Under the pieces are notes generated by a model, which made no database searches, was not told the DNA's origin, and was given only the letters and a program-made list of their open reading frames with translations. The position numbers were made by a program, and so were the translations under genes. Below are positions 32,114 through 43,153 of a DNA stretch of 60,582 nt, one piece after another (within the stretch, counting starts at the first letter, position 1; each line of letters begins with the position of its first letter). Source of the DNA: DATDDB01 sp035260545 (GTDB lineage: Bacteria; Pseudomonadota; Gammaproteobacteria; Burkholderiales; Gallionellaceae). Location of the stretch: positions 1-60,582 of the forward strand of contig DATFUZ010000037.1 in the NCBI GenBank assembly GCA_035260545.1, read 5' to 3'.

Positions 32114-32445
32114 GGTCTAACCTCCTCATTCTTGATTTGTGAACGGCGGAATTTGCGTGCCGCTGGATTTCGGTCCGGGGCCCGGCGCACCGCTTCCAGC
32201 GATCGCGCCGGTGTCGCGGAACATCACTGCCGACAGCCTCATTATGGCCCCAGCGCGCGGGCGGAACAAGCACGGCCATCGACCGCCCCGAAAATCAATC
32301 GCCTGCGGACCGGCGGCGCGCGCCGCGCGAAAATGCATTATGATTCCGGCCTGATGTCCCGCGCGGGTTCCCTGCATCGGGGCACGCGTCTGCGGCGATG
32401 ACCGAGCACGCTGCGCCGCCAACCGCTTACGCTTCAGGAGGAAAA
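32114..32445. other. Divergent intergenic region
   Basis: About 330 bp between divergent genes; no gene or repeat recognised, only CATTATGAT near 32336 as a possible -10 element for the gene at 32446. Confidence 0.4.
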
Positions 32446-32865
32446 GTGAACACCCGAGAAAAAACGCTCAACCTGGTCAAGATGTACAAGGAGCACCAGC
32501 GCCAGTTCGAGGCGATCTTCGCGGCGCTCGGCAAGGCGGCGGCTCCCGGCAACGACTACGGCATCGAGATCCGCGGCGGCACCGAGATCGCCAAGGAATT
32601 CACCATCGTCTCCCATCCCTGCCGCATGGTGTTCGACATCCGCCTGGATTCCGAATCCTTCCCCGGCAAGGCCAGCTTCCTGCGCGTGCTCGGCCCGGAG
32701 CAGGCGCAGGGCTTCCTCAACGTGTATTTCGACCGCAGCGGCAACCTGACCGACGATTCCCAGGCCTCCGCCGCGCTGCATGCCGTCGCCGATGCCGCAA
32801 CCCCGGACTGGCTGGCCCTGCGCGTGCTGGACGAGTTCTTCCGCTCGCGCGAAACCGGGCGCTAA
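32446..32865 (+). CDS. Hypothetical cytoplasmic protein
   Basis: GTG at 32446 follows CAGGAGGAAAA, so I start there (139 aa). The product is soluble, with a helical N-terminus (EKTLNLVKMYKEHQRQFEAIFAALGKA) and a beta-rich centre (IEIRGGTEIAKEFTIVSHPCRMVFDIRLDSE). I do not recognise the family. It faces a convergent lipoprotein gene, so it is probably monocistronic. Confidence 0.65.
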   Translation: MNTREKTLNLVKMYKEHQRQFEAIFAALGKAAAPGNDYGIEIRGGTEIAKEFTIVSHPCRMVFDIRLDSESFPGKASFLRVLGPEQAQGFLNVYFDRSGNLTDDSQASAALHAVADAATPDWLALRVLDEFFRSRETGR

Positions 32866-32900
32866 TCCGCCGCCGCCCATACCCGTCCCCGGCATCGCCG

Positions 32901-33800
32901 CTAATCGGCATGCAGCGCGGCGCGCAGGCGGCTGTACTCCAGCGCCGCATGCAGGTCCCGCGCGATCCCGCGCACCGCGTCGCCCGTCGCCTGGTTGATC
33001 TGGCGGTCGCGCTCGTCCGCGCCCACCTTGCGGAAATAGCGGCCCAGCTTGATGTCCGATATGCCCGTATCGCCGGCCTGCCACAGCAGCGCGGGCGGCT
33101 GCAGCGCAAGCAGTTGCGCCTCCATGCGCACCGGCCGGCACACCTCGTCGAACGCCTGGAAGGTGGCATAGGCTTCGGCCGATTCCTCCGCCGTCTCCTG
33201 CGCCAGGTAAAGGGTGGCTGCGGCCTGCGCGGCCCTGGAGCCGGAATAGGCGATCACCGCCGCCAGGGCCACGGTGGTCACCACTTCAAAGGCGATGTAG
33301 CCGTGCCGCCACGCGGCAGGCGTCAGCCCGTAATCGGTGATGCCGTAGCGCAGCAGCACATCGGCGCCGGTGGCGGCGTGCAGGCGCATGGCCTCATCCG
33401 GAGTGATGGCGCTGGCCAGTGCGCGGCTGCGCAGCGCGTCGAGCGGGGATTGCTCCTCGGCGGGCACGATCACCACGACGTTAGGCTCGCCGCCCAACGC
33501 CGCTGCCATCGCCGCGGCCGCACGCGCCTCGCCGCGCTGCCTGGCCTGCACCAGCCGCGGGTCGTCGTCGGCCAGCGGCTGTTTGGCCCCGGGCGCGAAG
33601 ACCTCCTGCAGCCGGCCGGCATCCACCGCCATCGGCGCCTCCAGCGTCACCACCCGCAGCGGGAAATGCAGCGCGGCGGCAGTGCGCGCCAGATGCGTGG
33701 TGGGCGCGGTCGCGCAGCCGGAAAGGCACAGGGTCGCGCCCAGCACGCTTGCGCACAGCAGGGCCGCGCGGCGCGGCAGAGGAAGAAAGAGTGTGTTCAT
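32901..33800 (-). CDS. Hypothetical lipoprotein with a transmembrane helix
   Basis: The 299 aa protein begins with a lipoprotein signal (RAALLCASVLGATLCLSGC, lipobox LSGC). Residues about 45-160 form a soluble domain that includes VVVIVPAEEQSPLDALRSRALASA and a helix FEVVTTVALAAVIAYSG (about residue 180). The rest is helical with one Cys. Start at 33800 is chosen because the signal begins there. Family not identified; presumably outer-membrane or inner-membrane attached facing the periplasm. Confidence 0.7.
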   Translation of the reverse strand: MNTLFLPLPRRAALLCASVLGATLCLSGCATAPTTHLARTAAALHFPLRVVTLEAPMAVDAGRLQEVFAPGAKQPLADDDPRLVQARQRGEARAAAAMAAALGGEPNVVVIVPAEEQSPLDALRSRALASAITPDEAMRLHAATGADVLLRYGITDYGLTPAAWRHGYIAFEVVTTVALAAVIAYSGSRAAQAAATLYLAQETAEESAEAYATFQAFDEVCRPVRMEAQLLALQPPALLWQAGDTGISDIKLGRYFRKVGADERDRQINQATGDAVRGIARDLHAALEYSRLRAALHAD

Positions 33801-33961
33801 GCGCTTGGCATGGTCGCGTGTGGCTGGCCGGATGTCAAACGCGGCGGCGTGATTGCGCCTGCACGTTCGCCTATCGCACACAGCCCAAAGACTGCTAGAA
33901 TGTTTCGGTGCCATACGGCTGCATTGCGATATGACATGCATAATAAATAAAGGGGGGAAGC

Positions 33962-35103
33962 GTGAAATCGAAGCGAGGATTGTACTGGCCGGTTCTGGCC
34001 TCCATGGTATTGCCCTGGATTGCGGCATGGTTCGCGTATCCGGCCACGCATCTTCCGCCCAAGTTCGGCATCTTTCCGCCGGAGCACATACCGGGCACGC
34101 CCGGTTTCAGCCTGCCGATCTTCATCGTCCTCGCGCTGGTCGAACTGGCGCTCGCGGTCTTCTTTCTGTTTCCCCGGCTGTTCGGCTTCAAGCCGGTCGC
34201 GCCGCCCGCGCCGGCCCCGCTTGCGCGCTACCCGGCGTGGTTCTGGATCGGCGGCGCGGTCATGCTCTTCTGCTGGTGGCTGATGTGGGCGCGGGTCACC
34301 GCCTTCGGCAGCCTGGTGTATTACGCCTTCACCCCCTTGTGGTGGGGCTTCATCATGGTGCTGGACGGCTTGGTCTACCGCCGCAACAACGGTAGATCCC
34401 TGTTCTCGATCAGGCCGCATGCCACGCTCATCCTCGCCGTGGTGTCCGTCGCGGCCTGGGCCTACTTCGAGTATTTCGACTATTTCGTCCTCTCCAACTG
34501 GTATTACCCGAACAGCCATCACATCCGCGAGCTGAGCCATGCCACGGTCGTCGCGCTGTTCCTGCTGGCCTATAGCACGGTGTGGCCGGTGGTGCTGGAA
34601 GCCTACACCCTGCTGCGCACCTTCCCCGCCCTGCGCGTGCGCTATTCCCAGGGCCCCAGGGTGAAGCTGCCCGGCGAACTGCTGCTGGTAGCGGGACTGG
34701 TGCTGCTGGTGCTGATGGTATTCCTGCCCTATCCGCTGTTCTGGGTGGTGTGGATAGGCCCGCTGCTGGTCGTGGGCGGGGTGCTGATCCGCGAGGGGGT
34801 ATGGACGCCGTTCGCCGCGCTGGCCAAGGGCGACTGGAGCCCGCTGCTGCTCTCGGCCCTGGGATCGCTTTTCATAGCGATATTCTGGGAGGTCTGGAAT
34901 TACGGCAGCGCGCATCCGAACCCCCTGCCGCTGACCAATCCCAATTACTGGGAGTATGCAGTGCCCTATGTCAACGTGATCCACCTTTTTTCCGAGATGC
35001 CCCTGCTAGGCTTCCCGGGATACCTGCCCTTCGGGGTCATGGTGTGGGTCGCGTTCATCTGGGCGGGCGAGGCCTTCAACTTCGATACCAACCTGCATCT
35101 GGA

Positions 35104-35107
<4 letters not shown>
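33962..35107 (+). CDS. Multi-pass membrane protein coupled to the hybrid kinase
   Basis: GTG start at 33962 with AAAGGGGGGAAGC just upstream; 381 aa with about nine to ten transmembrane helices (for example PVLASMVLPWIAAWFAYPA, LPIFIVLALVELALAVFFLF and LLLVAGLVLLVLMVFLPYPL). The end VIHLFSEMPLLGFPGYLPFGVMVWVAF is distinctive. No family recognised. The stop overlaps the start of the histidine kinase gene as ATGA (35104-35107), which suggests stoichiometric expression and a shared signalling role, e.g. as sensor or carrier protein. Confidence 0.75.
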
Positions 35108-37521
<2,414 letters not shown>

Positions 37522-37659
37522 CGCCGCGGCCGCCTGCCCCGGCCGTCATACACCCCACGCCGCCAGCACCTGCCAGACTGCTGCCACCACGCTGTCAGCA
37601 GACCGTGCGTAGCATGTCGGCTGCCGGATGTCCCGGCGACAAATAACATGGAGAACACC

Positions 37660-37983
37660 ATGAGCGATACCATCATCACCATGCGCTTTCGTTTGCAGCC
37701 CGGGCGCAGCAAGGAGGACTGGCTCAAGGCCAATGAGAGAGCGAGCGGCTGGGTCCGGCGGCAGCCCGGCTTCCAGTTCCGCAGCCTGTCGGAAACCGGC
37801 GACGGCGAGTGGATCATCATCGCCTACTGGGCCAGCCCGGAGGCCATCGATGCGGCGGAAGAACGCTTCGCCCGCGAAATGGGAGACGAACTGCTTCCCT
37901 TCGTGGAAATGGACAGCTTCAGACTCGACCGCAGCGCGGCATGCCAGATGCTGAAGGGACTGGCTGAAGGGCAAGCAGCATGA
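37660..37983 (+). CDS. ABM-fold (antibiotic biosynthesis monooxygenase-like) protein 1
   Basis: A 107 aa ferredoxin-like domain: TITMRFRLQPGRSKEDWLKA then GFQFRSLSETGDGEWIIIAYWAS. It resembles ABM/dimeric alpha-beta barrel proteins. Start at 37660 is favoured over 37648 because GGAG precedes it by seven bases. No cofactor is predicted; the role in the operon with 37980-38654 is unknown. Confidence 0.7.
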   Translation: MSDTIITMRFRLQPGRSKEDWLKANERASGWVRRQPGFQFRSLSETGDGEWIIIAYWASPEAIDAAEERFAREMGDELLPFVEMDSFRLDRSAACQMLKGLAEGQAA

Positions 37984-38321
37984 GCACGGTCGCGGTATCC
38001 GCGGCCGGTCATCGCTACCGGGTCGACACCTTCGTCGTGCCGGCCGCCGCGCGCGACGAATTTCTGTGCCGCGTGCGCGAAACCCACAGCCTGCTCCAGA
38101 CCCAGCCCGGATTCGTGCAGGACCAGTTACTGGAACGCACCGCAGACGACGGCAGCCTGACCATCGTCACCCTGGTCGAATGGGAAAGCGAAACCGCCAT
38201 GGCGGGCGCCAGGGCCGCGGTCGCCGCGCTGCGGGCAAAGACGGGCTTCGACCCACGGCAGCTAATCGAAAAACTGAGCATACGCGCCGACTTGGCCGAG
38301 TACCGCAACGCCAGCATATGA
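37980..38321 (+). CDS. ABM-fold protein 2
   Basis: The 113 aa product has the same fold pattern: YRVDTFVVPAAARDEFLCRVRETHSLLQTQPGF and SLTIVTLVEWESETAM, typical of ABM domains (conserved W-E). It overlaps the previous gene as ATGA (37980-37983), suggesting coupled translation and perhaps heterodimerisation. Substrate unknown. Confidence 0.8.
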   Translation: MSTVAVSAAGHRYRVDTFVVPAAARDEFLCRVRETHSLLQTQPGFVQDQLLERTADDGSLTIVTLVEWESETAMAGARAAVAALRAKTGFDPRQLIEKLSIRADLAEYRNASI

Positions 38322-38336
38322 CGAAAGGAACAGCAC

Positions 38337-38654
38337 ATGGTTAAAATCAGCATCCTCTACCCGGACAATGGCCGCTTCGACATGGACTACTACCTCAAGA
38401 CCCACATGCCGCGCTCCATCGCGCTGCTGAGCACGGCCCGGGGCTACCGCGGGGTATCGGTGGAACGCGGGGCGGGCTGCGCCACGCCCGGCGCGCCCGC
38501 GCCCTTCGTCGCCATGTGCCACTATGCGTACGACTCGGTGGACGACTTCATGGCGGCCTTCCTGCCGCACGCGGCGGAACTGCAGGGCGACATGGCGAAT
38601 TACACCGACATCGAACCGGTCATCCAGTTCAACGAGGTGGCCATCAGCGGCTAG
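38337..38654 (+). CDS. EthD family protein
   Basis: The 105 aa product begins VKISILYPDNGRFDMDYYLKTHMP, the start of EthD-type dimeric alpha-beta barrel proteins (tyrosine/aspartate-rich DMDYYLKTHMP motif). EthD domain proteins have varied roles (ether degradation, aromatic chemistry). It follows ABM gene 2 by 15 bp and precedes the WYL regulator, so it is part of the same operon. Its reaction is not known. Confidence 0.85.
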   Translation: MVKISILYPDNGRFDMDYYLKTHMPRSIALLSTARGYRGVSVERGAGCATPGAPAPFVAMCHYAYDSVDDFMAAFLPHAAELQGDMANYTDIEPVIQFNEVAISG

Positions 38655-38662
38655 CGGGCACC

Positions 38663-39361
38663 GTGCGCAAATCCGAACGCCTGTTCCAGCTCGTCACCCT
38701 GCTGCAAGGCCGGCGCACGGCCATCACCGGCCAGGCGCTGGCGGAAAAACTGGGGGTGGGTGTGCGCACGGTATACCGCGACATTCAGGCGCTGGTGCTC
38801 TCCGGCGTTCCGATAGACGGCGAAGCCGGCGTGGGCTACCGCCTGCGCGCCGGCTTCGACCTGCCGCCGCTGATGTTCGAGATGAAGGAGATCACCGCCC
38901 TGCTGGTAGGCAACCGCATGGTGCAGGCGTGGACCGACCCCGAACTGGGCGAGGCGGCGCGCAGCGCAGAGGCCAAGATACTCGCCGTGCTGACGCCCCC
39001 AATGCGCAACGAGATCGCGCGCTTGCCCTACCGCATTCCCGATTTCGACCATCCCGGGCGCAGCACCCACGCCCTGCTGCGCCACGCCTGCGAACTGCGG
39101 CTGAAGGTCAGCATCCGCTATCGCAACATGCAGGACCAGGAGAGCGAACGCACTCTGTGGCCGCTGGGCATGGTGGGCTGGGGCGACCACTGGACGCTGC
39201 TCGCATGGTGTGAACTGCGCGACGAATACCGCAATTTCCGCTTCGACCGCATCCTGCGCATGGACTGCTTGCCCGAGCATTACCCGAAGCACCCCGAACG
39301 CAATCTCGACCATTACCTGAATGACGTGGTCGGCATCGAGGATAAGCAGAAGCCCGCATGA
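38663..39361 (+). CDS. YafY/PafC-type helix-turn-helix WYL transcriptional regulator
   Basis: The start is GTG at 38663 (232 aa). Residues 1-60 form a DeoR-like winged helix (KSERLFQLVTLLQGRRTAITGQALAEKLGVGVRTVYRDIQAL), and residues about 120-200 form the WYL domain (SIRYRNMQDQESERTLWPLGMVGWGDHWTLLAWCELRDEYRNFRFDRI). WYL domains bind ligands or nucleic acid. It lies just after the ABM-ABM-EthD genes and probably regulates them. Confidence 0.92.
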   Translation: MRKSERLFQLVTLLQGRRTAITGQALAEKLGVGVRTVYRDIQALVLSGVPIDGEAGVGYRLRAGFDLPPLMFEMKEITALLVGNRMVQAWTDPELGEAARSAEAKILAVLTPPMRNEIARLPYRIPDFDHPGRSTHALLRHACELRLKVSIRYRNMQDQESERTLWPLGMVGWGDHWTLLAWCELRDEYRNFRFDRILRMDCLPEHYPKHPERNLDHYLNDVVGIEDKQKPA

Positions 39362-39621
39362 GCGGCAAGCCGCGCGCAGCCGGATTGCGCGGAGCGCAAT
39401 GGGGGCTCGCCCTATTGCCATTTGCACCCATTTGGGAAACCATACAATCTACAGGGTTGACGATGGTGCATGCGGAATTGCATGCTATGAGCGCGGCACC
39501 GGAAACTTCGCATCATTCTGCGGAGCTTTTTCCGCCAACACCTGTCATAGCTGGTATGGGCGGGCTGGCCGCACAATTGCAGTCCGGCTCGATCACGCGT
39601 TGAATAGCTGAGGAGGCAAAT

Positions 39622-40227
39622 ATGGATGTACAAGCCGCACTACCCTTTCGCAGCATCGCCGGCCCCGTTGCACTGCCGAGGAACGCAAGACCCGCGGTAT
39701 CCCCTGCAAAAGAAACCGACCCCGCACTGTCCGTCATGACCGACTTCACCACCGCGGCCATGTTCTCGATCAACCACCAGGTGCAGATAGACCAGGCACT
39801 GGAATACATGAAGGCCGTCGGCGTGAAGCTGCTCTTCGTGCTCAATGACGACGGCCTACTCTCCGGCCTCATCACCACCACCGACATCCTGGGCGAAAAA
39901 CCCATGCGCTACCTGCACTCGGTGGACGCCAGCCGCACCGCCGCCGCGCGCGGCAACGTGCTGGTCCGGCACGTCATGTCACCGCTCGCCGACTGGATGG
40001 TGCTCGACTATCCCCTGGTGCAAAGGGCCCAGATCTCGCAGATCGTCGCCACCTTCAAATCGGCCGGCATGCGCCACCTCGTGGTGACCGAAACCGGGCC
40101 CTCCGGCACGGCCGTCCGCGGCGTCATCTCCGCCACCCGTGTCGAGCAGGCGCTGGGCAAGCCGCTGAACATCGTGCGCAGGGCCAACACCTTCGCCGAG
40201 ATCGAGCACGCCGTCATCCACACCTGA
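39622..40227 (+). CDS. CBS-domain protein
   Basis: The 201 aa protein has two CBS domains (about residues 45-115 and 120-195): YMKAVGVKLLFVLNDDGLLSGLITTTDILGEKP and RAQISQIVATFKSAGMRHLVVTE. CBS pairs bind adenosyl ligands and regulate partner proteins; here no catalytic domain is fused, so it is likely a regulatory or stress-type protein. ATG at 39622 has GAGGAGG upstream. Next to the Rieske gene, but not clearly linked. Confidence 0.88.
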   Translation: MDVQAALPFRSIAGPVALPRNARPAVSPAKETDPALSVMTDFTTAAMFSINHQVQIDQALEYMKAVGVKLLFVLNDDGLLSGLITTTDILGEKPMRYLHSVDASRTAAARGNVLVRHVMSPLADWMVLDYPLVQRAQISQIVATFKSAGMRHLVVTETGPSGTAVRGVISATRVEQALGKPLNIVRRANTFAEIEHAVIHT

Positions 40228-40333
40228 CGGAAAGCGGCGGGGGGCGCCGCGCCGCGGCCCCCATCGCCCGGCCTCGACATCCACAACCCGGCGCCGCACC
40301 GCACGCGGCGCAAGAACAAGAAAGGATGACACC

Positions 40334-40864
40334 ATGAGCGACGACGACCCGCAGGACCCCAGCGACAGCTTGCGCCGGAAATTCCTGGCCAGCGTCACCT
40401 CCGCCGTGGTCGGCGGTGGCATCGTGGCCGCCTGCTATCCCTTCATCAGCAGCATGAACCCCTCGGCCGACGTGCTCGCCAAGGCCACCGTCGAGGTCGA
40501 CCTCGCCACCGTCGAGCCGGGCAAGGTTGAAACCGTGCTGTGGCAGGAAAAGCCCATCTTCATCTTCCACCGCACCCCGGAAGAGATCAAGGCCATGGAA
40601 GCCACCAGCGAATCACTGGACCCTCAGCCCGACAGCCAGCGCGTGCAAAAACCGGAATGGCTGGTCGTCATCGGCATCTGCACCCACCTGGGCTGCGTGC
40701 CCAACAAGACCGACGCCGGCTGGCTCTGCCCCTGCCATGGCAGCATGTACGACAACAGCGGCCGCGTGGTGCGCGGACCCGCGCCGAAAAACCTCTACCT
40801 GCCGCCCTACCGCTTCCTCTCCGACACCAAAATCATGCTCGGCGAAGCGCCGCAGAAAGCCTGA
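40334..40864 (+). CDS. petA: Rieske iron-sulfur subunit of a ubiquinol-cytochrome c reductase (orphan)
   Basis: The 176 aa protein has a TAT signal (twin-arginine RRKFLAS, residues about 14-20) with one helix, and the Rieske ligands C116THLGC121 and C132PCH135, with flanking GPAPKNLYLPPY. It normally binds a 2Fe-2S cluster in complex III. Neither cytochrome b (petB) nor cytochrome c1 (petC) follows; the next gene is an unrelated lipoprotein-like protein, so this copy is an orphan or a paralogue with a separate role. ATG 40334 has AAAGGATGACACC. Confidence 0.9.
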   Translation: MSDDDPQDPSDSLRRKFLASVTSAVVGGGIVAACYPFISSMNPSADVLAKATVEVDLATVEPGKVETVLWQEKPIFIFHRTPEEIKAMEATSESLDPQPDSQRVQKPEWLVVIGICTHLGCVPNKTDAGWLCPCHGSMYDNSGRVVRGPAPKNLYLPPYRFLSDTKIMLGEAPQKA

Positions 40865-40997
40865 GCCATGCGAAGCCGCCCGCACATCCGCCGCCGAAAT
40901 GCGCTGGCGCTGAAATCGTTCCCTGTACCCTGGCAGCCTCCCGAACGCGCCCTCCCCGGCACGCGCGCGGCCGCCGCCCTGCGAAAGGAGATGCATC

Positions 40998-41417
40998 ATG
41001 TCCGCTAGTCAATCGGGCGCCAGCCGCGCCACGGCGCGCGCCGCCGGCGTCGCCATCATCGCCTCGCTCCTTTTTCTGGGGTGCGCCAACGCGGAAAGCG
41101 CCGACGCCCCGCCGGCGAAAACGACGTTCGAATCCAGTGCGTGGAAGGCCGATGCCCCCGGGGTGCGCCACGGCATGGCGGAGAACCTGATCAACAGCCG
41201 CGTGCTCATCGGCAAATCCCGCGACGAGGTTATCGCGCTGCTCGGAAAACCTGACCAGCAGGGCAAGGATTTTCTCACCTACGAGGTGTATTCCACCGTG
41301 AATACCCACCAGGGTCCAGCCTATGCAATACGCGTAGAATTCGACGCGACCGGACAGCGCGTGCACGAAGTGCGCGTGGACACCGACACCGGAATCGGCG
41401 ACCTCGACATGAACTGA
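40998..41417 (+). CDS. Putative lipoprotein with a BamE/SmpA-like fold
   Basis: The 139 aa protein has a signal with a lipobox-like LLFLGC and a domain with KSRDEVIALLGKPDQQGKDFLTYEVYS, like the GxxxxEVxxxLGxPD motif in BamE/OmlA family proteins, which are small outer-membrane lipoproteins. It may therefore sit on the inner face of the outer membrane. The sequence is otherwise not characterised. It lies 133 bp downstream of petA. ATG 40998 is preceded by AAAGGAGATG. Confidence 0.6.
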   Translation: MSASQSGASRATARAAGVAIIASLLFLGCANAESADAPPAKTTFESSAWKADAPGVRHGMAENLINSRVLIGKSRDEVIALLGKPDQQGKDFLTYEVYSTVNTHQGPAYAIRVEFDATGQRVHEVRVDTDTGIGDLDMN

Positions 41418-41522
41418 GCGGCACTGCCGCCAAAGTGTCCCACCCGCGCAACACATGCGATGCGGCACTGCGATCGCCCTGTACAATAGCCCCCGCACCG
41501 TCAACACTTCCCAGGGGAACGA

Positions 41523-42068
41523 ATGGGCGCGGACATCTGGCATCATGAATCGGCCTGGCATCAGGACCCGGCGCAAGCCTTGCGTGAAATCCACGAGCGC
41601 GTGCTCGCAAGTGAATACGACCTCGCAGCCCTGGTGCCCAAGCACCTCGCTCTCGCGCGCAAGGCGCTCGCCATCACCCGCGCCGAAGGCGACCCCTACG
41701 ACCTCGCCGAATTGTACGAGGGTGAAGTGACCTACCTCGAATCCGTAGCCACCCGGCCCCTGCCGGGCGATGTCACGTCCCGCCTCGTCATCCTGCGCGG
41801 CATGTACGCAAACAGCGGCGAAGGCATAGGCAACGTGCTCGACATCGAAACCGTCGCGCCGCAACCCGCCCTGTTCTCCGCCAAACCCCTGGACGAAGCC
41901 GAAACGCAGCGCCTTACCGGCACCCCACGCCCCACCGCAGCCCAGGCGCGCAGCGCACTGCCCGCCATCGCCGAGCAGTTGCACCGCGGCGACTGCGTAT
42001 GCTTCCCGGTATACGACGACGCAGGCCGGCCCGCGGGCTGGCATTTCATCGGCGCCACCGTAGACTGA
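41523..42068 (+). CDS. Hypothetical protein
   Basis: A 181 aa soluble protein, GADIWHHESAWHQDPAQALREIHE at the start and HRGDCVCFPVYDDAGRPAGWHF near the end. No family recognised. ATG 41523 follows AGGGGAACGA. It faces the convergent Met-rich cytochrome gene. Confidence 0.55.
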   Translation: MGADIWHHESAWHQDPAQALREIHERVLASEYDLAALVPKHLALARKALAITRAEGDPYDLAELYEGEVTYLESVATRPLPGDVTSRLVILRGMYANSGEGIGNVLDIETVAPQPALFSAKPLDEAETQRLTGTPRPTAAQARSALPAIAEQLHRGDCVCFPVYDDAGRPAGWHFIGATVD

Positions 42069-42101
42069 GCCGCGCGCGGCCCGCAGCGAATCCCGCGCGC
42101 G

Positions 42102-42602
42102 CTAAAACGTGCGCAGGTAAAGTATCACCTGCCAGATCTGCTCCGGCTTCCAGCTTCCGCCCATCGCAGGCATGGCGCTGCTGAAGGCCGCGCCGCCCTC
42201 CGCAATCGACCAATACAGATAGCCATCGCTCCCCATCCGCATGCGCACCGTGCGCGCCAGATCGGACGGGGGCGGATTCAGCGCGCGGCCCGCCGCGCCG
42301 TCGCCGCGCCCCGCCGGCCCATGGCACGACGCGCACATCTGCCCATAGAGCGCCTTGCCCGCATCGATGTTCTTCGCGCTCGCCGGCAAGGGGTTGGCCA
42401 TGTTCGCGTACTTCTCCGGCAGCCCGTGGCGCATGAAATACACATGGCGCGGCGATGATCCGTTCATCATCCCGCCATTCATCATGCCCCCGTTCATCAT
42501 CCCGCGGCCGTCCATCATGCCCTGCGCGCACGCCGCCGCAGGCAAGATCGACAGCATTCCCAGCAAAACCGCCAACCGCTTCAACTTTCCCGCATCGGAC
42601 AT
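42102..42602 (-). CDS. Class I cytochrome c with a Met-rich N-terminal region
   Basis: The 166 aa protein has a signal (about 1-27), then a Met/Gly repeat region GMMDGRGMMNGGMMNGGMMNG (residues about 28-48), then a cytochrome c fold with CASCH (Cys90, Cys93, His94) and an axial Met near AMPAMGGSW. Met-rich clusters bind Cu(I), so the protein may be involved in copper trafficking or electron transfer. It lies next to the copC-copD operon. ATG at 42602 follows AGGAGGTG. Confidence 0.88.
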   Translation of the reverse strand: MSDAGKLKRLAVLLGMLSILPAAACAQGMMDGRGMMNGGMMNGGMMNGSSPRHVYFMRHGLPEKYANMANPLPASAKNIDAGKALYGQMCASCHGPAGRGDGAAGRALNPPPSDLARTVRMRMGSDGYLYWSIAEGGAAFSSAMPAMGGSWKPEQIWQVILYLRTF

Positions 42603-42743
42603 CTCACACCTCCTTTGCATCAGAAGCGCCCGCGCACGGCAGGCCGCACATTCATACCCGGAGAGACAGCGCCGGAGTGCAAGCGAACCGGCCCGGCCAG
42701 TAGTGGCCGCACCCATCGCTATTCCGCCCGCAAATCCGGGCGC

Positions 42744-43043
42744 TCAGACGTTGAAGATTTCGTCGAACTCGGCCACGTAATCAAAGCCCAGAACAGATTT
42801 GTGCTTCGCCTGGTAATGCTGCAGCCTGGCGCGCATGCTTTCCGCGCTCCAGTTGCCCCACCCATACATTTCCAGCGGCAGGCTATGGAAAGCGCAAGCC
42901 AGGTCTTGCGCCTGCTCGCCCTCCAGATGCCGGAGTTCGACAAAAGCCTCATGCATCAGCTTGCTGAGCGCTTTGCGCTGCTCATCGCTGGGGAGCCCGC
43001 CGCTTGCCGCCGCTCCCGAAGCACGCTTTTTGCCACCGGACAT
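42744..43043 (-). CDS. Small hypothetical protein
   Basis: A 99 aa soluble protein, SGGKKRASGAAASGGLPSDEQRKALSKLMHEAFVELRHLEGEQAQDLACAFHSLP, helical, without a recognisable family. ATG 43043 has AAAGGAGGTGCG. Lies between the Met-rich cytochrome and the copC-copD operon on the same strand, so is part of the copper cluster. Confidence 0.65.
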   Translation of the reverse strand: MSGGKKRASGAAASGGLPSDEQRKALSKLMHEAFVELRHLEGEQAQDLACAFHSLPLEMYGWGNWSAESMRARLQHYQAKHKSVLGFDYVAEFDEIFNV

Positions 43044-43153
43044 ATCGCACCTCCTTTACCCAAGGCGCGCCCGCGCATGGCGGGCAGGGCCTTATTCTCT
43101 TCCTGGCGCAGGCGGAGTGCAAGCCCCGCCGCGCGCCGGCATCCCAGGCGGCG

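Noticed and set aside
39358..39603. Frame overlapping the WYL regulator stop (ATGA)
   Set aside because: No conserved features, no ribosome binding site of quality and composition unlike coding sequence.
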